From: Haliclystus octoradiatus
Taxonomy: Eukaryota > Cnidaria > Staurozoa > Stauromedusae > Haliclystidae
Direction of reading: 5' to 3'
NCBI GenBank assembly: GCA_916610825.1
Contig: OU744449.1
Location: forward strand, 9,506,243 to 9,570,242
Length of the DNA: 64,000 nucleotides
A model generated the notes under the pieces. The model saw nothing but the letters and a program-made list of their open reading frames with translations. It had not been told where the DNA came from and made no database searches. Positions 34,196 to 46,414 of the stretch are shown piece by piece; within the stretch, counting starts at the first letter, position 1; each line of letters opens with the position of its first letter. The translations under genes were made by a program, and so were the position numbers.

Positions 34196-34689
34196 CGGCT
34201 CCCTAGTCACAGCCTTCCTACACTTTGGAACAGCAAAAAATGTACTCTGAACCTTTCCCCAGTTACAGCAAACTTCTCCCGTTTTGTGAAGAATTCGTTA
34301 TTAAATGCTTACACTAGCACCTGCACGATAAAGAACTGTTACGTTTGTCAATCAACAACTAACTATAATCGACTGTAACTTAATGACTTACCTAATTTAG
34401 AACAAATAAACCTTCATCTAATAGCTACTGACATTTTATAACTCTTTTCCTGATTCATTATAATACATACATATTTGTCCATTTATTTTACATTGTCTTT
34501 CTCTTCTTTTCTTTCTTTTTTTTTTAAACCATTATTCTTACTATAGTAACTAAAACCTGTAAATTATCACACGTCTCCCAATAAACAAGCATTTATGCTT
34601 AAGGGAAGGGATGACCGCAATCATTGTATCAAATTATAAACTTTAATCTTTACCTTGTATTTATCACTAAATTTTCAATGATTGAAATA

Positions 34690-34722
34690 TATATCTATCT
34701 ATCTATCTATCTGTCTATTGTA
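34690..34722. repeat. (ATCT)n microsatellite, LINE 3' tail
   Basis: About six copies of ATCT with one ATCTGTCT variant, directly after the LINE 3' UTR. This marks the probable 3' end of the element. Confidence 0.7.
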
Positions 34723-35540
34723 ACCTGATTGTGATTCTGAAGAATTTTAAATGATGATTACATTAGGCCCTATTGATAATATTCAATAGGATAGGCTTGC
34801 CCTTGTGCTTGGCTAAGCCTAACCCCTAATACCGGTATGATATGATATGATATGATGTGATATGATGTCACTAATATACAGCCTTAAGATTAAGTAAAAG
34901 TAAGTATACGCAAGGAAGGCAAAATGCTAGGCAGCTTACTAAAGAAAGCATATTGCACAGCCTCTCCTGCTTTAAATAGGGAGCTAGGGTAGGCTATGAA
35001 AGTATTCAACACTTTATGATGATGATCAATATTAACATGGAAAATTTAACAAGTTAAATAATGATGTTTTAATTGAAATGTAAATTTTGGCCAACAAGCA
35101 AAGAATACACAGGAGTTAAATTAATCAGCTCTATTCATCACTTGGTGAAAACTAGCTAAGACCAACTAAAAATTGAAATTACATTGCTTATATATTTATT
35201 AAGGTGTTGCAAGATTACGAAATAATAATTACGTGGGATATTAAAAATGATTGCAAGGTAAATAATAAAGGCGTTCTTACATATAATTCTTACTTCACAC
35301 TTGTTTACAAATAACATAATAAAATAATATAACACAACGTGACTAATTAAAATATATTTACAAACAACAATCACAAGTGAAATACTGACTTCCATAACAG
35401 TGACATTTGAGTTGTTTAACATTATTGATTGATCAACCATCTGAATAAAGCTTCTGAATGCGATTTCTTGGTGAAAACCAAGATTTCAGAAACATTTTCT
35501 GCTTAACTACTTAAGATTCATAAATATTACTTTTACTTTT

Positions 35541-36363
35541 TGGTCACTGCACGTCAATTTGCAAACAAAATTCCACTGGTCACTCTCTCAGAATTTAATA
35601 TAACTTATTTTACTAAAAGATACTGAAGTGAATATCAATCGGGCAAAATGTGAAGTAATTTAGTCAAAAAATGAAAGGAAAAAAATAGACCCCGCTAAAG
35701 ATTACAAGATTATCAGCTAATTGGATGGTTAACATTTCATTTTGCCATTTGTGTTTGCTATCAAAATGCAATATAGATGAAACACGTATCATTCGAAAGC
35801 TTAGACAATCTAGTTTCCATTTATATATGTTTCAAAAAGAAAAAAAATGAATAGTTCTTTTTTTATAATTGTTTTATAGACAATGTTTGGAGCTGATTTT
35901 AGATATGAGCCCAAAATTTTAAAAATTTTAAACCTTGCCAATATAGAGAGAATAATAATGTCTAGTGGTTTTTGGAGTTTCAATAAATGGTCTGTACTGA
36001 GAGAGCGCCAGTCTTAATTCTACTTTTCTCTTGTATTATTCTTATAATCCTACGGAAATCTCAACTCTGGTGTTGCAAATCAAAGCAGCAATTCATTCAA
36101 GAAAACGAGCGGCAATCTCCATTGGCGCAAATAAAATAAACAACAAAATGATTATTTCTAAGTTGTAAAATCCATTCATTACATGTAACACATGTCGGTA
36201 ACAAATTTTACATTTTATGTAGTAGTCCTACAAATACACGCTATGAGATTCTCTAAATTACTTCAAACTTCGCAAAGTTGATATTCACTTCATTATCTTT
36301 TAGTAAAACAAGTTTCATTAAATTCTGAGAGTTTTTTGTTTGCGAGATGACGTGTAGTGACCC
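35541..36363. mobile_element. Foldback-type element with long inverted ends
   Basis: Inverted arms of about 115-120 bases (35541-35661 and 36244-36363) share GGTCACT-CACGTCA, TTGCAAACAAAA, CTCTCAGAATTTAAT and TTTTACTAAAAGATA before GAAGTGAATATCAA...GTAATTTAG. They enclose about 580 bases with no reading frame. It is probably a non-autonomous DNA transposon. Confidence 0.65.
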
Positions 36364-36802
36364 TCTTACCTATGACAAAGTCATTTCAAATAATTTTAAA
36401 AAATTATACCTGGATTCTCTTTGATATCATACATCTTCATTGTACTGAAGTGAAAGAGTAATACAGGTAGTCTGTCGATTTGGTATCCGTTCGTATCGTT
36501 CAGTCGGAATTTCTTCCATATTCTTTGTTTACAATGGCATCCAGTCGCAAAAAACGTTTGTTTTCATTTCTAGCTGGATTAATTAATTTAAGAATATGTT
36601 GTTAAATTGATTACTTGTGGGCAGGTGATTGCATCAAATCAGATATTAGTCATATGAGATAGTTGATGGGGCAGGAGGGTTGATGAGGCTACCCAAACTT
36701 TCTAGGGGGCCCGGGAACATGCTCCCATTTTATTTTGGATTGAATATACTGATTGTATCGATTTGATGTGTCCCAACATTTAGAATATGTATGGGATCTG
36801 GA

Positions 36803-36930
36803 ACTAGAAGTATCCTCTTTGGGTCTCCACATAATTTGTTCTAGATTGTACTGTTTATACATGTAAACTAGAAGTATCCTCTTTGGGTCTCCACATATTT
36901 TGTTCTAGATTGTACTGTTTATACATGTAT
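36803..36930. repeat. Tandem duplication, 64-bp unit
   Basis: Two nearly identical 64-bp units beginning ACTAGAAGTATCCTCTTTGG and ending TTTATACATGTA lie head to tail. The few differences suggest a recent duplication. Confidence 0.85.
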
Positions 36931-38552
36931 ATGCATGTACAGTATATCACCAACTGTACACTGTACACTACTGTATATGCATGTTTCTGATAGTGATTGT
37001 TCCATTGTTGCATTTATTCGTATTGATATTATATTGTTATTGTTCTATGAAGACAATCAATGACAGACAATTAGGGAAATATAATATATCATAAATTATA
37101 AACACACTATTATCAAAACTACGCAACTGATTAATTATCAAATACAATGGTTAATGATCTAACGGTTATAAACAATGTAAATTAATTAACAACGGATGAT
37201 TAATACGTGTATGACGGTATAGCATCATTTCACTTAAAATGAAAATCAGCCCTTCGATCTTTCATTAGGGCAAACTTGACGATTACATCTTTGTTAAAAT
37301 CAGAAATGCCATCACTAAATTGCTCTCTGCACTTAACATAGCAAGTGCATTATAGAGACTTTAGAATTACCAGCAGCCTTGGCACATTTTTGTTTTTGAA
37401 ATCTTCCCCAGATTTCAATCACTCTTTTTCATGATACACGTTTCGCCTTTGTGTTTCCTTTGCACACACTCGCGATTTTGTGGAACCATTTTGTAAAAAA
37501 GACACGAAGAAATCTGAAAACTCTTGAAGACGTTTCTAGCACGGAAATGATAGATCAGTTCACTTACGACCAACGTCACACAAAATGTGGATGAAAGACA
37601 GAGTTGAAAACTTTGACTGAACTGATTCAAAATTTCATGTTTGCTTGATACAAGAATATTGGGGATTGAAATAACAGAAAGAGATTTGTTAGTATTCAGA
37701 ATCGAAATTTATCACCTAAATAAAATGAAATTATAACACCAGATGAATTCTCTAATTTTTTTGAATACATTGATCATTAACTCCTTGTGGAATTTCGAAA
37801 AAATTATGTTTGTAAATATGTAGGCTTTGTCTGAAAATTGTACATGTATGTATGTTTTCATATTGCATTGTATTTCTATAGCATTTATACACATAAATTG
37901 TATAAGTTAGAATCATATGAATTTAATTAGTATTGATTTAAAAGTACATTTTATTGCAGTAGTTTTGGTTTGCATCAAACATCTCTGATAATTTGGATAA
38001 TCGTTACTCCGCTATTTCTTTGTGAGCCGTATATATTTGTTGACTATCTATACTCAAAGACTTTGAATTTTGACACCATGGTATGCACCTACTAATGTTT
38101 TGTAAACATTAAGTTTTATTCAAAATTGAAATTGATAAACAGATTATTTTCTCAAGCTTTCTGTTGTGTCTTTACACTAATCACAGCAAGAGCCACAAGG
38201 ACAATGCTCTGGTGTGAGCGCCGACGTCATTATCCAGAAGTTTAGCCTTGTTTCTTGTAATCAAAACAACAACCAACATTAAGCAAGGGCTGCAGGTCAT
38301 CCTAAGTTCTTTAAGCAATTGTAATAAAGTTAATGGTTTATATACATTTATTTATTCGCGTTTTAGATAAATTTGAAAGATAGAAATAGTTGAAATAAAT
38401 CACCTGATGATCATCTGACGGTGTGAAGCTTGAAGTAGTGTAATTCTAGCATGTTTCATTTTTGACTCATATTCTATAATTTGTTTGATGCATTTCAGTA
38501 ATATGTTTATGAATAACTTTGTCCCCGTAGTATTGAATAGCATGTGATAACT

Positions 38553-41500
38553 ATGAAGCAGCTTCCAGAGAAAACAGTCCGCTTAATAACCAGTGGCCAA
38601 GTTATTACAAGTGTTTCTGATGCAGTTAAAGAACTTGTGGAGAATTCCATTGATGCAGGAGCAAAAAGTATTGAAGTCAAAGTGGTAAGTAAAAAGTGGA
38701 ACAATCATATCTATACGTATATGGTAAATGTCAATGTCTGTGTGTACTGTGTGTATGCTTGATTTTATGTTATGTCCACATCGGTTTTCTCCATCAATTT
38801 AAAACACAGCACTGCCATTGTCCTACCAGTTTTCTAAATGTGTGGAATGTGTGATGACAGCTTGAAGCAGACTAGAATGCTTCGATATTTGCAGTCAAAC
38901 TCGTCTTACTTAAAAGGCAAATAAATCTAACAAGAATATAATAAAAGCTATCAAAACTGTATGATATTATAGCAAGAAAATTAAGGAATCAAAATTCATT
39001 ATAATATTTCCAAAATCATTCAAAATAAGATCTTGAACATCATAAATAAATATCAGAAATAGTAAAGGTTTGTATGGGACAGATTCAATGCTTTGTGGCT
39101 TGCACGAAACTGTGCTTGAGATGTGGATCGCGTGACTACGGTTGGTGAATTGTAGCGTAACATCTTTGAAAATTTTTCATTAGAATCAACATCAACATTA
39201 TCCAGAGATTGCAATGACATCCTCTGTATTTTATTTTATTTCTGTCATATATAGTAGGCTTTGCTATAGCGACATTGAGTCCCAGTGAGCACAACGACGG
39301 CTGGATCTAATTTATTATTCACATTAAGCCTTCACATATACAACGTAGATAGATTACAGGAATTACATAGAGTTCTGATGTAAATTACACATAGAAGTAT
39401 ACACAGTTATACCACAATTTCTGTTTTTCGCATTGAAAGAAAACATATGGGGAATCTTGAGTATTTTCATGTGTAGTATTTTCCATATATGTATTATATA
39501 TTTAATGTGCCATGTCACGATGACGTAATTAAATTTCAAATTTAATGTTCTGCTATCATGTTCGTTGACCTTCTGTTATTGTAAAATATGCTGAATCACA
39601 ATGATGTATACATAAACCAGTGACATAATTATATATCTAGATGATTCTGTAGTATTAGTCGGCATTTTATAAACATGTATATATACAGTGCAACCTGTAT
39701 ATAACAGCCAGATATGAGAGGTAGATACATTGACCACTATGGACAGGTGGCCTTTATATACAGGTTTCATTCAATAGAAAATAGTATTTTAGACATTGCA
39801 ATAGTGACCACTATAGACAGGTGGCCGCTGTATAGAGGTGACCTTTTTATTTGGTTTGACTGTATATGTAAGATTTGAACTTAATAGACACTTTTCAGTT
39901 AAAGCAGATTCAATGTCTCATCTCTGGCTGTATTCCTTGCGATACCACATCTAGAAAACATAACAAATAGTATGTATAGCCTTTGAACATCAAAGTAATT
40001 TATATATACGGTTAATATTGTATTTGATAAATATTTACAGCACTTATAGTTTATATACCTAGTATTGAGTAGCCTGATCAATAATAACAGCTAACAGCAT
40101 GAAAAAAAAAGTAAATAAAAAATAATATAAACAATTAAATATAATAAAATAAATTATACAATCAGTTACATAAAGAAACAATATACAAATATTCCTTATA
40201 GAATTAGTCTGTCTGTTGAATATATCTTCATTCTTCTTGTTAATTATTGTCCCATATACCTTCGCAACAATGTAAACAAGCAATTGCTCATGTTGAATAT
40301 CGAATTCAAATAAAACTACAACAACAACATACAATTCTGTCAGAATCATAAATAGACCGAACTCTACAAAACTAAAACGGTAGGTTTCTCATGGCAACTT
40401 GAAATTAACATAAACATGTTCATAACGATACCATAAATACTTTCCCGTTTCTTGTTTCAGTCCAATTTTATTGTGGAGCTCACCAACGATGAATTTGTAA
40501 ATCATTTCACGGTCAGAGCCCTCTTAATTCATACATTTCGTGTTTTCATCATGCTTCTATGGATTCGCAAAATCATGGGAAAAGAAAAGAATCAAATATC
40601 ATGAAGTTCACATACAGCAATTTTTCAAAATTATAAGAAGTCTTTGACCGTGAATCATGAAATATAAATTGAATATTTGGAGGGTTTACAATAAGTTGCC
40701 CGGAGAAACCTGACGTTCTAGTTCCGTGGCGGTCAGTCTAAAACACTCTCATTTTATAATATCACAGCTTGATAAGGTTACTAGTTTTGCAGTGAAACCC
40801 ATTAGTTATTCATTTAATGGAGTGGGACAACGTTTTCCTATGAATTCTATTAGTCTGTATGCTGAAGGTATGATGTAATCATGCAGGGTAAAGGAGTCTG
40901 CCTAAGTTACACTATGGCTAGGACGTAAACAGAAAATGTTTCTATAATTTATTTATTGCTATGATTATATAAATACTGTATTTTATTGTATGTGGGCTTA
41001 CAAATTGAGTTGAGTATGCGTATATGTCACAATGGACATGAATTCAGGACTAAAATCAATACAATACATTTTTTTAGGAAAATTTTGGCCTTAGTAAAAT
41101 TGAAATTCAGGATAATGGTTATGGTGTTAGAGAAGAAGATGTCGAAGTAATGTGTAAGGCTCATTTTACATCAAAGATATCAAGACATGAAGATTTACTT
41201 GAACTTGGTTCTTATGGATTCCGTGGGGAAGCTCTTCATTCACTGGCTGCGTTATCTAACTTAACAATTACAAGTAAAACAAAACAGGATACAGTTGGTA
41301 AATCATACTCTGTGAATCATAAAGGAGAAATAACGGATTCTAAACCTATTCCAATCAAAGTAGGAACTTCAATAATTGTTAAAGATTTATTCAAAAATTT
41401 ACCAGTAAGATATCAAGTTCATAACTCATCGCCAAAGAAAAAATTAGAAATGCGAAAAATCCAAGATGTTATGATTGAATTTGGACTTATTCATCCATGG

Positions 41501-44500
41501 TTAAAGATCTCATTGAAACATGATAAAAATCTTATATGGCAAAAAGCTACCATGGAAACATTAAAAGAAAATGCATCATACATATTTGGTGTTAGTTTAA
41601 TGAAAGAATTACAAGAATTATCATATAAATCTACAGAGAATTCAATTGAAATTTATGGCTTTATTCCATTAAAATCATCAGACTCTGCAATTACTGGACG
41701 TTCAACAGCTGACAAAATCAAATTATATTTTAACAAAAGACCTGTTACTGTCACTGTAGCGAATAAAGTTAGTATATAGATTTTAATAATTTGTTTTTCT
41801 TTCACAAGCATGATATTAATAATTCATTTACTATATTTATTTAATCAATGAATCTATATCTCCTATTTGTGTAGCTTCTTAAAGAGTTATATTCAAAAGC
41901 ACTTGACCTTCAAACACAGATGTTTCCTATATCATTTTTGAATATCAAAATTGATCCTGGAATGCTTGATATCAACATTGAACCAAATAAACGCTCCATA
42001 TTATGTGAAAAGATGGTGAGTTATTTTGTTGTTCATATTAAGCTCTTTACCCATGTGACAACATTTTTGTGAGTTCATGAATGGGAAGTTACCCAATTTT
42101 TCATAATTGTTTATGAACAGTTCATGAAAATAATGAAATAAATAGGGAATAATTCATATGTGCAAATACATGGGTTTTATTTTCCGACTGTTCATGGAGT
42201 GACATCTCATGAGCGAGGCTCGTAATCATGAGATGTTCATGAAGATAATTTTATGCAACTTTATGTCCAACAAACTCTTGAATTTACAAGGGCTTCCACA
42301 ATTGATATGACAACCAATTTAAATACTTACAACAATCAAAGTTCATAAAACTCTGTGGCAATCCTGTTATCCTAGTCTGCAGAAGGCAATCCTAGATCAT
42401 CAACTCTTGCGAAAAAACAGTTCAGGATTTCATGAACAGTTCATGAACAAGTCATCAACAACAGTCCATGAACAAGTCATGAACAACAGTCCAACCATGA
42501 AAAGTTCATCTACGCTAAATGGCCCAAATTTCCCCGAACAGTTCAGGAAGAGCCATTCAACGTTTTTGAACTATTCATGAACTCCTGAACTGTTTTTCGC
42601 CAGGGAAAGGTTTGGGCAAATTAAGAAGTAAATTGATAATTTTCTAATTTGTAGGAAATCTCCTAAGAATAAAGTTGAAAATGTTTTAGGATTCAAGAAG
42701 GCTAAATGTTTTGTTAGACACTGCCTTTAATATATCTGTAGATATTGTAATCTACCAGTGAGCATACTCTACTGGTAGCTTGATAGAAGTCTCCCCTGTG
42801 TAAAACGTTCATGAACAGTTTGTCAATCTACCATTAACACACATTGTTCATGAACTCAAGTTTTGGTGACAGATCATGAACCTCTCCCATAGTCCATGAA
42901 TTAGTTCAAGAGCTATCTGTAAATAGTTGATCGAATTAAGCATTCAATAAGATTTCATGAACTTGACAAAGGTTCTTGAACTTTTCATGAACTTTTCATG
43001 AAAAGTACTTAAATTTACTCAATTTGCTAATTCATTTATGAAATTCATGAGTAGATTATTCCTCATAGTGGCTGCATAAGTAAAAATATCACAGCATATT
43101 AATTATTATTATGTTTCAGGACGATGTAATCAAAGCTTTAGAAGAATCAATATCTTCCTTATACAATCTGGAGCCATCACTTGAAAGGTGAACATGTTGG
43201 TTATACTAAACCCTTGAGAAAAAACATGTTGAGTTCATGAAAGCATGATGAACAGTTAATACACTAGGGCATGATGGTTAAATGACCCAATTTTCATGGA
43301 CTTTTTCTGGAACAGTTGATGAATATTGGACCATGTGACATCCATGAACTATTTTCACACCCCTGTAAAAAATTGTAAGTTTATGAACAGTTCATGAACA
43401 TTAATTGGTCCAATTTTCAAGGATTTGGATCATTTGAAAATTAGGCCATTAAACGTTCATGATTTGCTCATGAGCTCCTGAACTGTTTTTCATGGGGTAA
43501 TGCCAGAGTTTGTTCTAAGCCATTATTTCCTAACCAAAAACAGGTGTTTCGTTGAAAGGGCTGATATACAATCAGTAAACTTTAGAATCATCATTGTAGT
43601 TTGAGTGTAAGGGCTTGGTTGGTATATTATTGCACATAGTGTTTGTAGTCCATCTAATTATTCTGTCACTGTTGACAAACAGATCACACACTGTCATGTT
43701 AGTACCCTTGAGATTGAGCCTAACAAAGTCAAAAGACAAATTAAAATCGCAATATTTTTACAATAATTTCATTGCCAAATCAAATGTTTCTTTTGCGTTC
43801 AATTTTCATGAAACTTTTTGTACTTGAACTCAAGTTTTTGTTGGTTATAAAATTTGAACAGAATCGTTGATTTTTCTGCAGAGATATTTACTTTAGGAAT
43901 ATGAATTACAATGTAAACACTGGTTTCCATTTAGAATCGGGTCAGGCACAAGAGGCAGTCAGCAGTCTTCTCCCGAATATCAAACTCGTAATCATATGTG
44001 TGATTCTAGGGAAAGGGCCAGTAATGAATCCTCTCAATTCGTTTTGTGTGTGTTTTCGATTTTTATCAACGGTGGTCGCTGGTGCCTCTTGATTCTAAAT
44101 GGAAACAAGGCTTAAACAGCTCAAGTCCCTGTGAAAAAATAGTTGAATTAATAAACTTTTCATGGACTGTTCATGGACTTTAAATGGCCCATGTTTCATG
44201 AATTAATTTCACAGGGGAGTGCATTTCAAAATTGCGTACAGATCCATTCCATGTATTCAGAATTTGTATACATTCAAAACATTAAACAACTGGACTTGAC
44301 CACAAAATAATTCATAGGGATTGACTATTTAACTAGGTTAATTAAGCTGTATTGTGAATTTGACATTGATCTCATGGTGATTTTAATTGACCTACAGTGT
44401 CGATGCAATCCCTGAACATGGGAATGAAGACGAATTAGATACCTATAATGAATGCAGAATGGACAATAAGGAAATGCCTGGCAATGACCCAAATGTTCTG

Positions 44501-46387
44501 ACAATTGATCGTGATGTGAATAATATCAACACAAACAATTTTATGTTAGATATTGCTACTAGCTCCGTCAAACAACATCAAACTTCCTCCATTGAAGCCG
44601 ATACTGTTGATAATAATGAACAATTAACCATAGACTGTCATCCAATGTTGAATATTACTGGCAAAGATAATAACAAGAAAACTAACAGCTCATTTCTAGC
44701 ATCGATAGCTAATGTAGACAATCAAACCACTGGATTTGACAAGTCTAAGGTGAACACTATTCCATCTACTTTCAATGAGGTATCAACTTATAACAAAGAA
44801 AATGTAAATCAAAATAATTCATCTATGATCATTGACAATATTAGCGATGATGATGAACTGGATTTAATACTGCAAGATCTGAATGATGATTCGTGTGCTG
44901 GTGAAAGCAATCAAAGTACAACCAAAACAAACAGCGAAATTATTGGTATTTAAATGTATTAAGGATTTGAATAACAATATTTATTAAATTACTTAATAAG
45001 GAGCCATGCTCAAGATGTGGACTCAGTAGTGGGGATGGGCTACTCTAGAATTTATAGAGGATTTCAAGAGGGTTCCATGGGTATGACATGTGGAAAATAA
45101 GGTCGGTATTTTTGGTAAAAGATAGGTTAAAATCCATAATTTCTGACGCCAGACGCTAGTTCGGTGGGACTAAAATTCAATCACTTGTTTCCCTTGACAC
45201 ATGTCTCACTCGGCCCTAGGTCCGTAAGTAACCCATTGAGAGGATAGCTCAGATAGCAAAGCAACCGAACTTCAGATCTGATCATATCTAAGCGACTGTG
45301 GTTTAAATCCCCCGAAGCTCAATTCAGTCTTGACTTTATCTAAAACATCAAATGAGTACCATCTTCTGATGGCGGATGGAATGGTCCAGAGGGAATTGCA
45401 TTGTGAATAGCTGGGACGCATCGTTGTACATCGACAATCGAGGCCTATCTGCCATGAAATCTGTTGAAATTGATCTGCAGTGTCGCGGCTGAGATCAATA
45501 AGGAGCATTTAACATCATTGCTCTCAGCGAAAAGATCCACTCCTCTTTTTGTAGAGGAGAGGTACAGGTGCCCTTGGTAGGGCTACACCGTCTACATTAC
45601 TATTTTATTAGGAAGAGGTTAAGAGGTTAGGGTCAATACAACGTGATACAACCCGATCATGTTATCTACTAATTTGTAATCTAAGCCCTCACCATAGTAT
45701 GTAAATCGATTGTTCCAGTTCAAATCCATTTCAATGAAATATTTATTTTAATTTATTAATATAATTCCGTTTCAACAAATTCTAAAGTTGAAAATGGTTG
45801 TTATACGCATGCGCTTGCAAAGAGCAATCTTATCGATGACACAGTAGAGATAGGCCCTGATGGGATTGATGTTGACTATGATTTACCCGTATTGCCGACC
45901 TGAAAATAAGCATATCAGGCAGTCATTTGAATTAGTAAAATCTGAACATTTTCCTGGCAGAGCATGTTCCACTCCCTAGTGTTGACACCCAGAAATGCCA
46001 GTGTTTCCAAAAAGCAACACTCCCGTCCCTGTGTATACTTTTTAAATCTTAATATCTATTCAATTATTTATCAAGGTACGATGAAATACCTTACATGCAA
46101 CCAAAAATAAATGCCATGAATGCTATGCCATGAACGGGACAGGGAAATGTTAAAATCAACTGACTTCAAGGTTTGATAAAGCTTATGTCCTCAAAAATGG
46201 CTAATTTCTGTTCAAAATTTGTTGTTCATGTTGTTTGCTTTTTTTCCATTTTTATTTTCATCTATTTGCTGATGCTTAGCATTATTATACATTTTATGTT
46301 GCAGGAAATGATTACACCAATCTTCCAGGAGGTTTATCATGGAGCAAAGGTCTTATCAATTCGAAAAGTAATCAAAGCAGACTTCAA
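38553..46387 (+). CDS. PMS1: PMS1-like MutL mismatch repair protein, N-terminal half
   Basis: Exons 38553-38684, 41078-41767, 41875-42015, 43120-43187, 44398-44945 and 46305-46387, all GT-AG with consistent phases. The start [17 protein letters not shown] resembles known PMS1 starts, so I use the ATG at 38553. GHKL ATPase motifs are present: [10 protein letters not shown] (about 27-36), [17 protein letters not shown]; then the transducer domain with FKNLPVR, NKRPV and [10 protein letters not shown]. After about residue 340 it is low-complexity and acidic. Exon 5 could read on into a stop at 44953 (about 528 residues), but a donor (ATTG|GTATTT) and an in-phase exon 6 ([11 protein letters not shown]) suggest it continues. 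MutL proteins act as heterodimers in mismatch repair; dimerisation needs the C-terminal domain, which I did not find, nor the HMG box of vertebrate PMS1. A candidate last exon lies at 51658. Confidence 0.85.
39684..39864. mobile_element. MITE, TACAGTgAAACCTGTaTATA family, copy 2
   Basis: Same 181-bp layout as the copy at 6803: TACAGTGCAACCTGTATATA at one end, GGTTTGACTGTA at the other, and the shared interior GAGAGGTAGATA-ATTGACCACTAT. It lies in PMS1 intron 1. Confidence 0.75.
40493..40673. repeat. Imperfect inverted repeat in PMS1 intron 1
   Basis: The words AAATCATTTCACGGTCAGAG and, reversed, TTTGACCGTGAATCATGAAAT bracket about 180 bases. It may be a decayed MITE. Pairing is only about 20-30 bases per arm. 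Confidence 0.35.
42405..42606. mobile_element. Palindromic GTTCATGAAC MITE, copy near 42.5 kb
   Basis: Ends CTTGCGAAAAAACAGTTCAGG and CCTGAACTGTTTTTCGCCAGGG are inverted. The interior has GTTCATGAAC words, an internal duplication of GAACAACAGTCCA, and the family's TAAATGGCCC core. It lies in PMS1 intron 3. Further decayed pieces occupy 42060-42250 and 42795-43030. Confidence 0.75.
43205..43500. mobile_element. Two adjacent palindromic GTTCATGAAC MITE copies
   Basis: The first (about 43213-43362) and second (about 43365-43498) each start with CCCTT/CCCTG plus AAAAA and end with TTTTTC/TTTTCA plus a G-rich or C-rich stop, with GTTCATGAAC and TTAAATGACCC-type cores. They begin about 25 bases after PMS1 exon 4. 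Confidence 0.6.
44125..44218. mobile_element. Short palindromic GTTCATGAAC MITE derivative
   Basis: It starts CCCTGTGAAAAAATAGTTGAA and ends TTCATGAATTAATTTCACAGGGG, only about 94 bases, with TTAAATGGCCC in the centre. It lies in PMS1 intron 4. Confidence 0.65.
45240..45606 (+). mobile_element. tRNA-derived SINE, copy 3 (fullest)
   Basis: The best-preserved copy: A box GATAGCTCAGATAGC at the 5' end, B box GGTTTAAATCC at 45300-45310, then a body of about 290 bases ending in a TTACTATTTTATT tail. The A/B spacing and order match an RNA polymerase III internal promoter. It lies in PMS1 intron 5. Confidence 0.85.
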
Positions 46388-46414
46388 GTAATTAATACTT
46401 GTTTTTATTTTATT

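Larger units (their letters stand above)
25640..34722 (+). mobile_element. Decayed CR1/Jockey-type LINE, split by an LTR element
   Basis: ORF1 and ORF2 of one non-LTR retrotransposon, interrupted at 26281-30811 by a gypsy element in the opposite orientation. Without the insert the LINE is about 4.5 kb. It ends in an (ATCT)n-like tail at about 34690-34722, as CR1-group elements often end in short repeats. The 5' boundary (about 25640) is a guess. It is dead: ORF2 has an internal deletion, a stop codon and a mutated active site. Confidence 0.85.
34723..38552. other. Intergenic region upstream of PMS1
   Basis: Contents: a short TATGATATGATATGATG array (about 34838-34868), a foldback element (35541-36363), a 64-bp tandem duplication (36803-36930) and AT-rich sequence without recognised exons. 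The PMS1 promoter should lie near 38.0-38.5 kb. A two-codon upstream ATG-TGA sits at 38542-38547, just before the PMS1 ATG, and could dampen translation. Confidence 0.5.

Noticed and set aside
44387-44953. PMS1 exon 5 as a simple terminal exon ending at 44953
   Set aside because: Possible, but a GTATTT donor at 44946 joins in phase to a conserved-looking exon at 46305, so I preferred the longer model and note the alternative.
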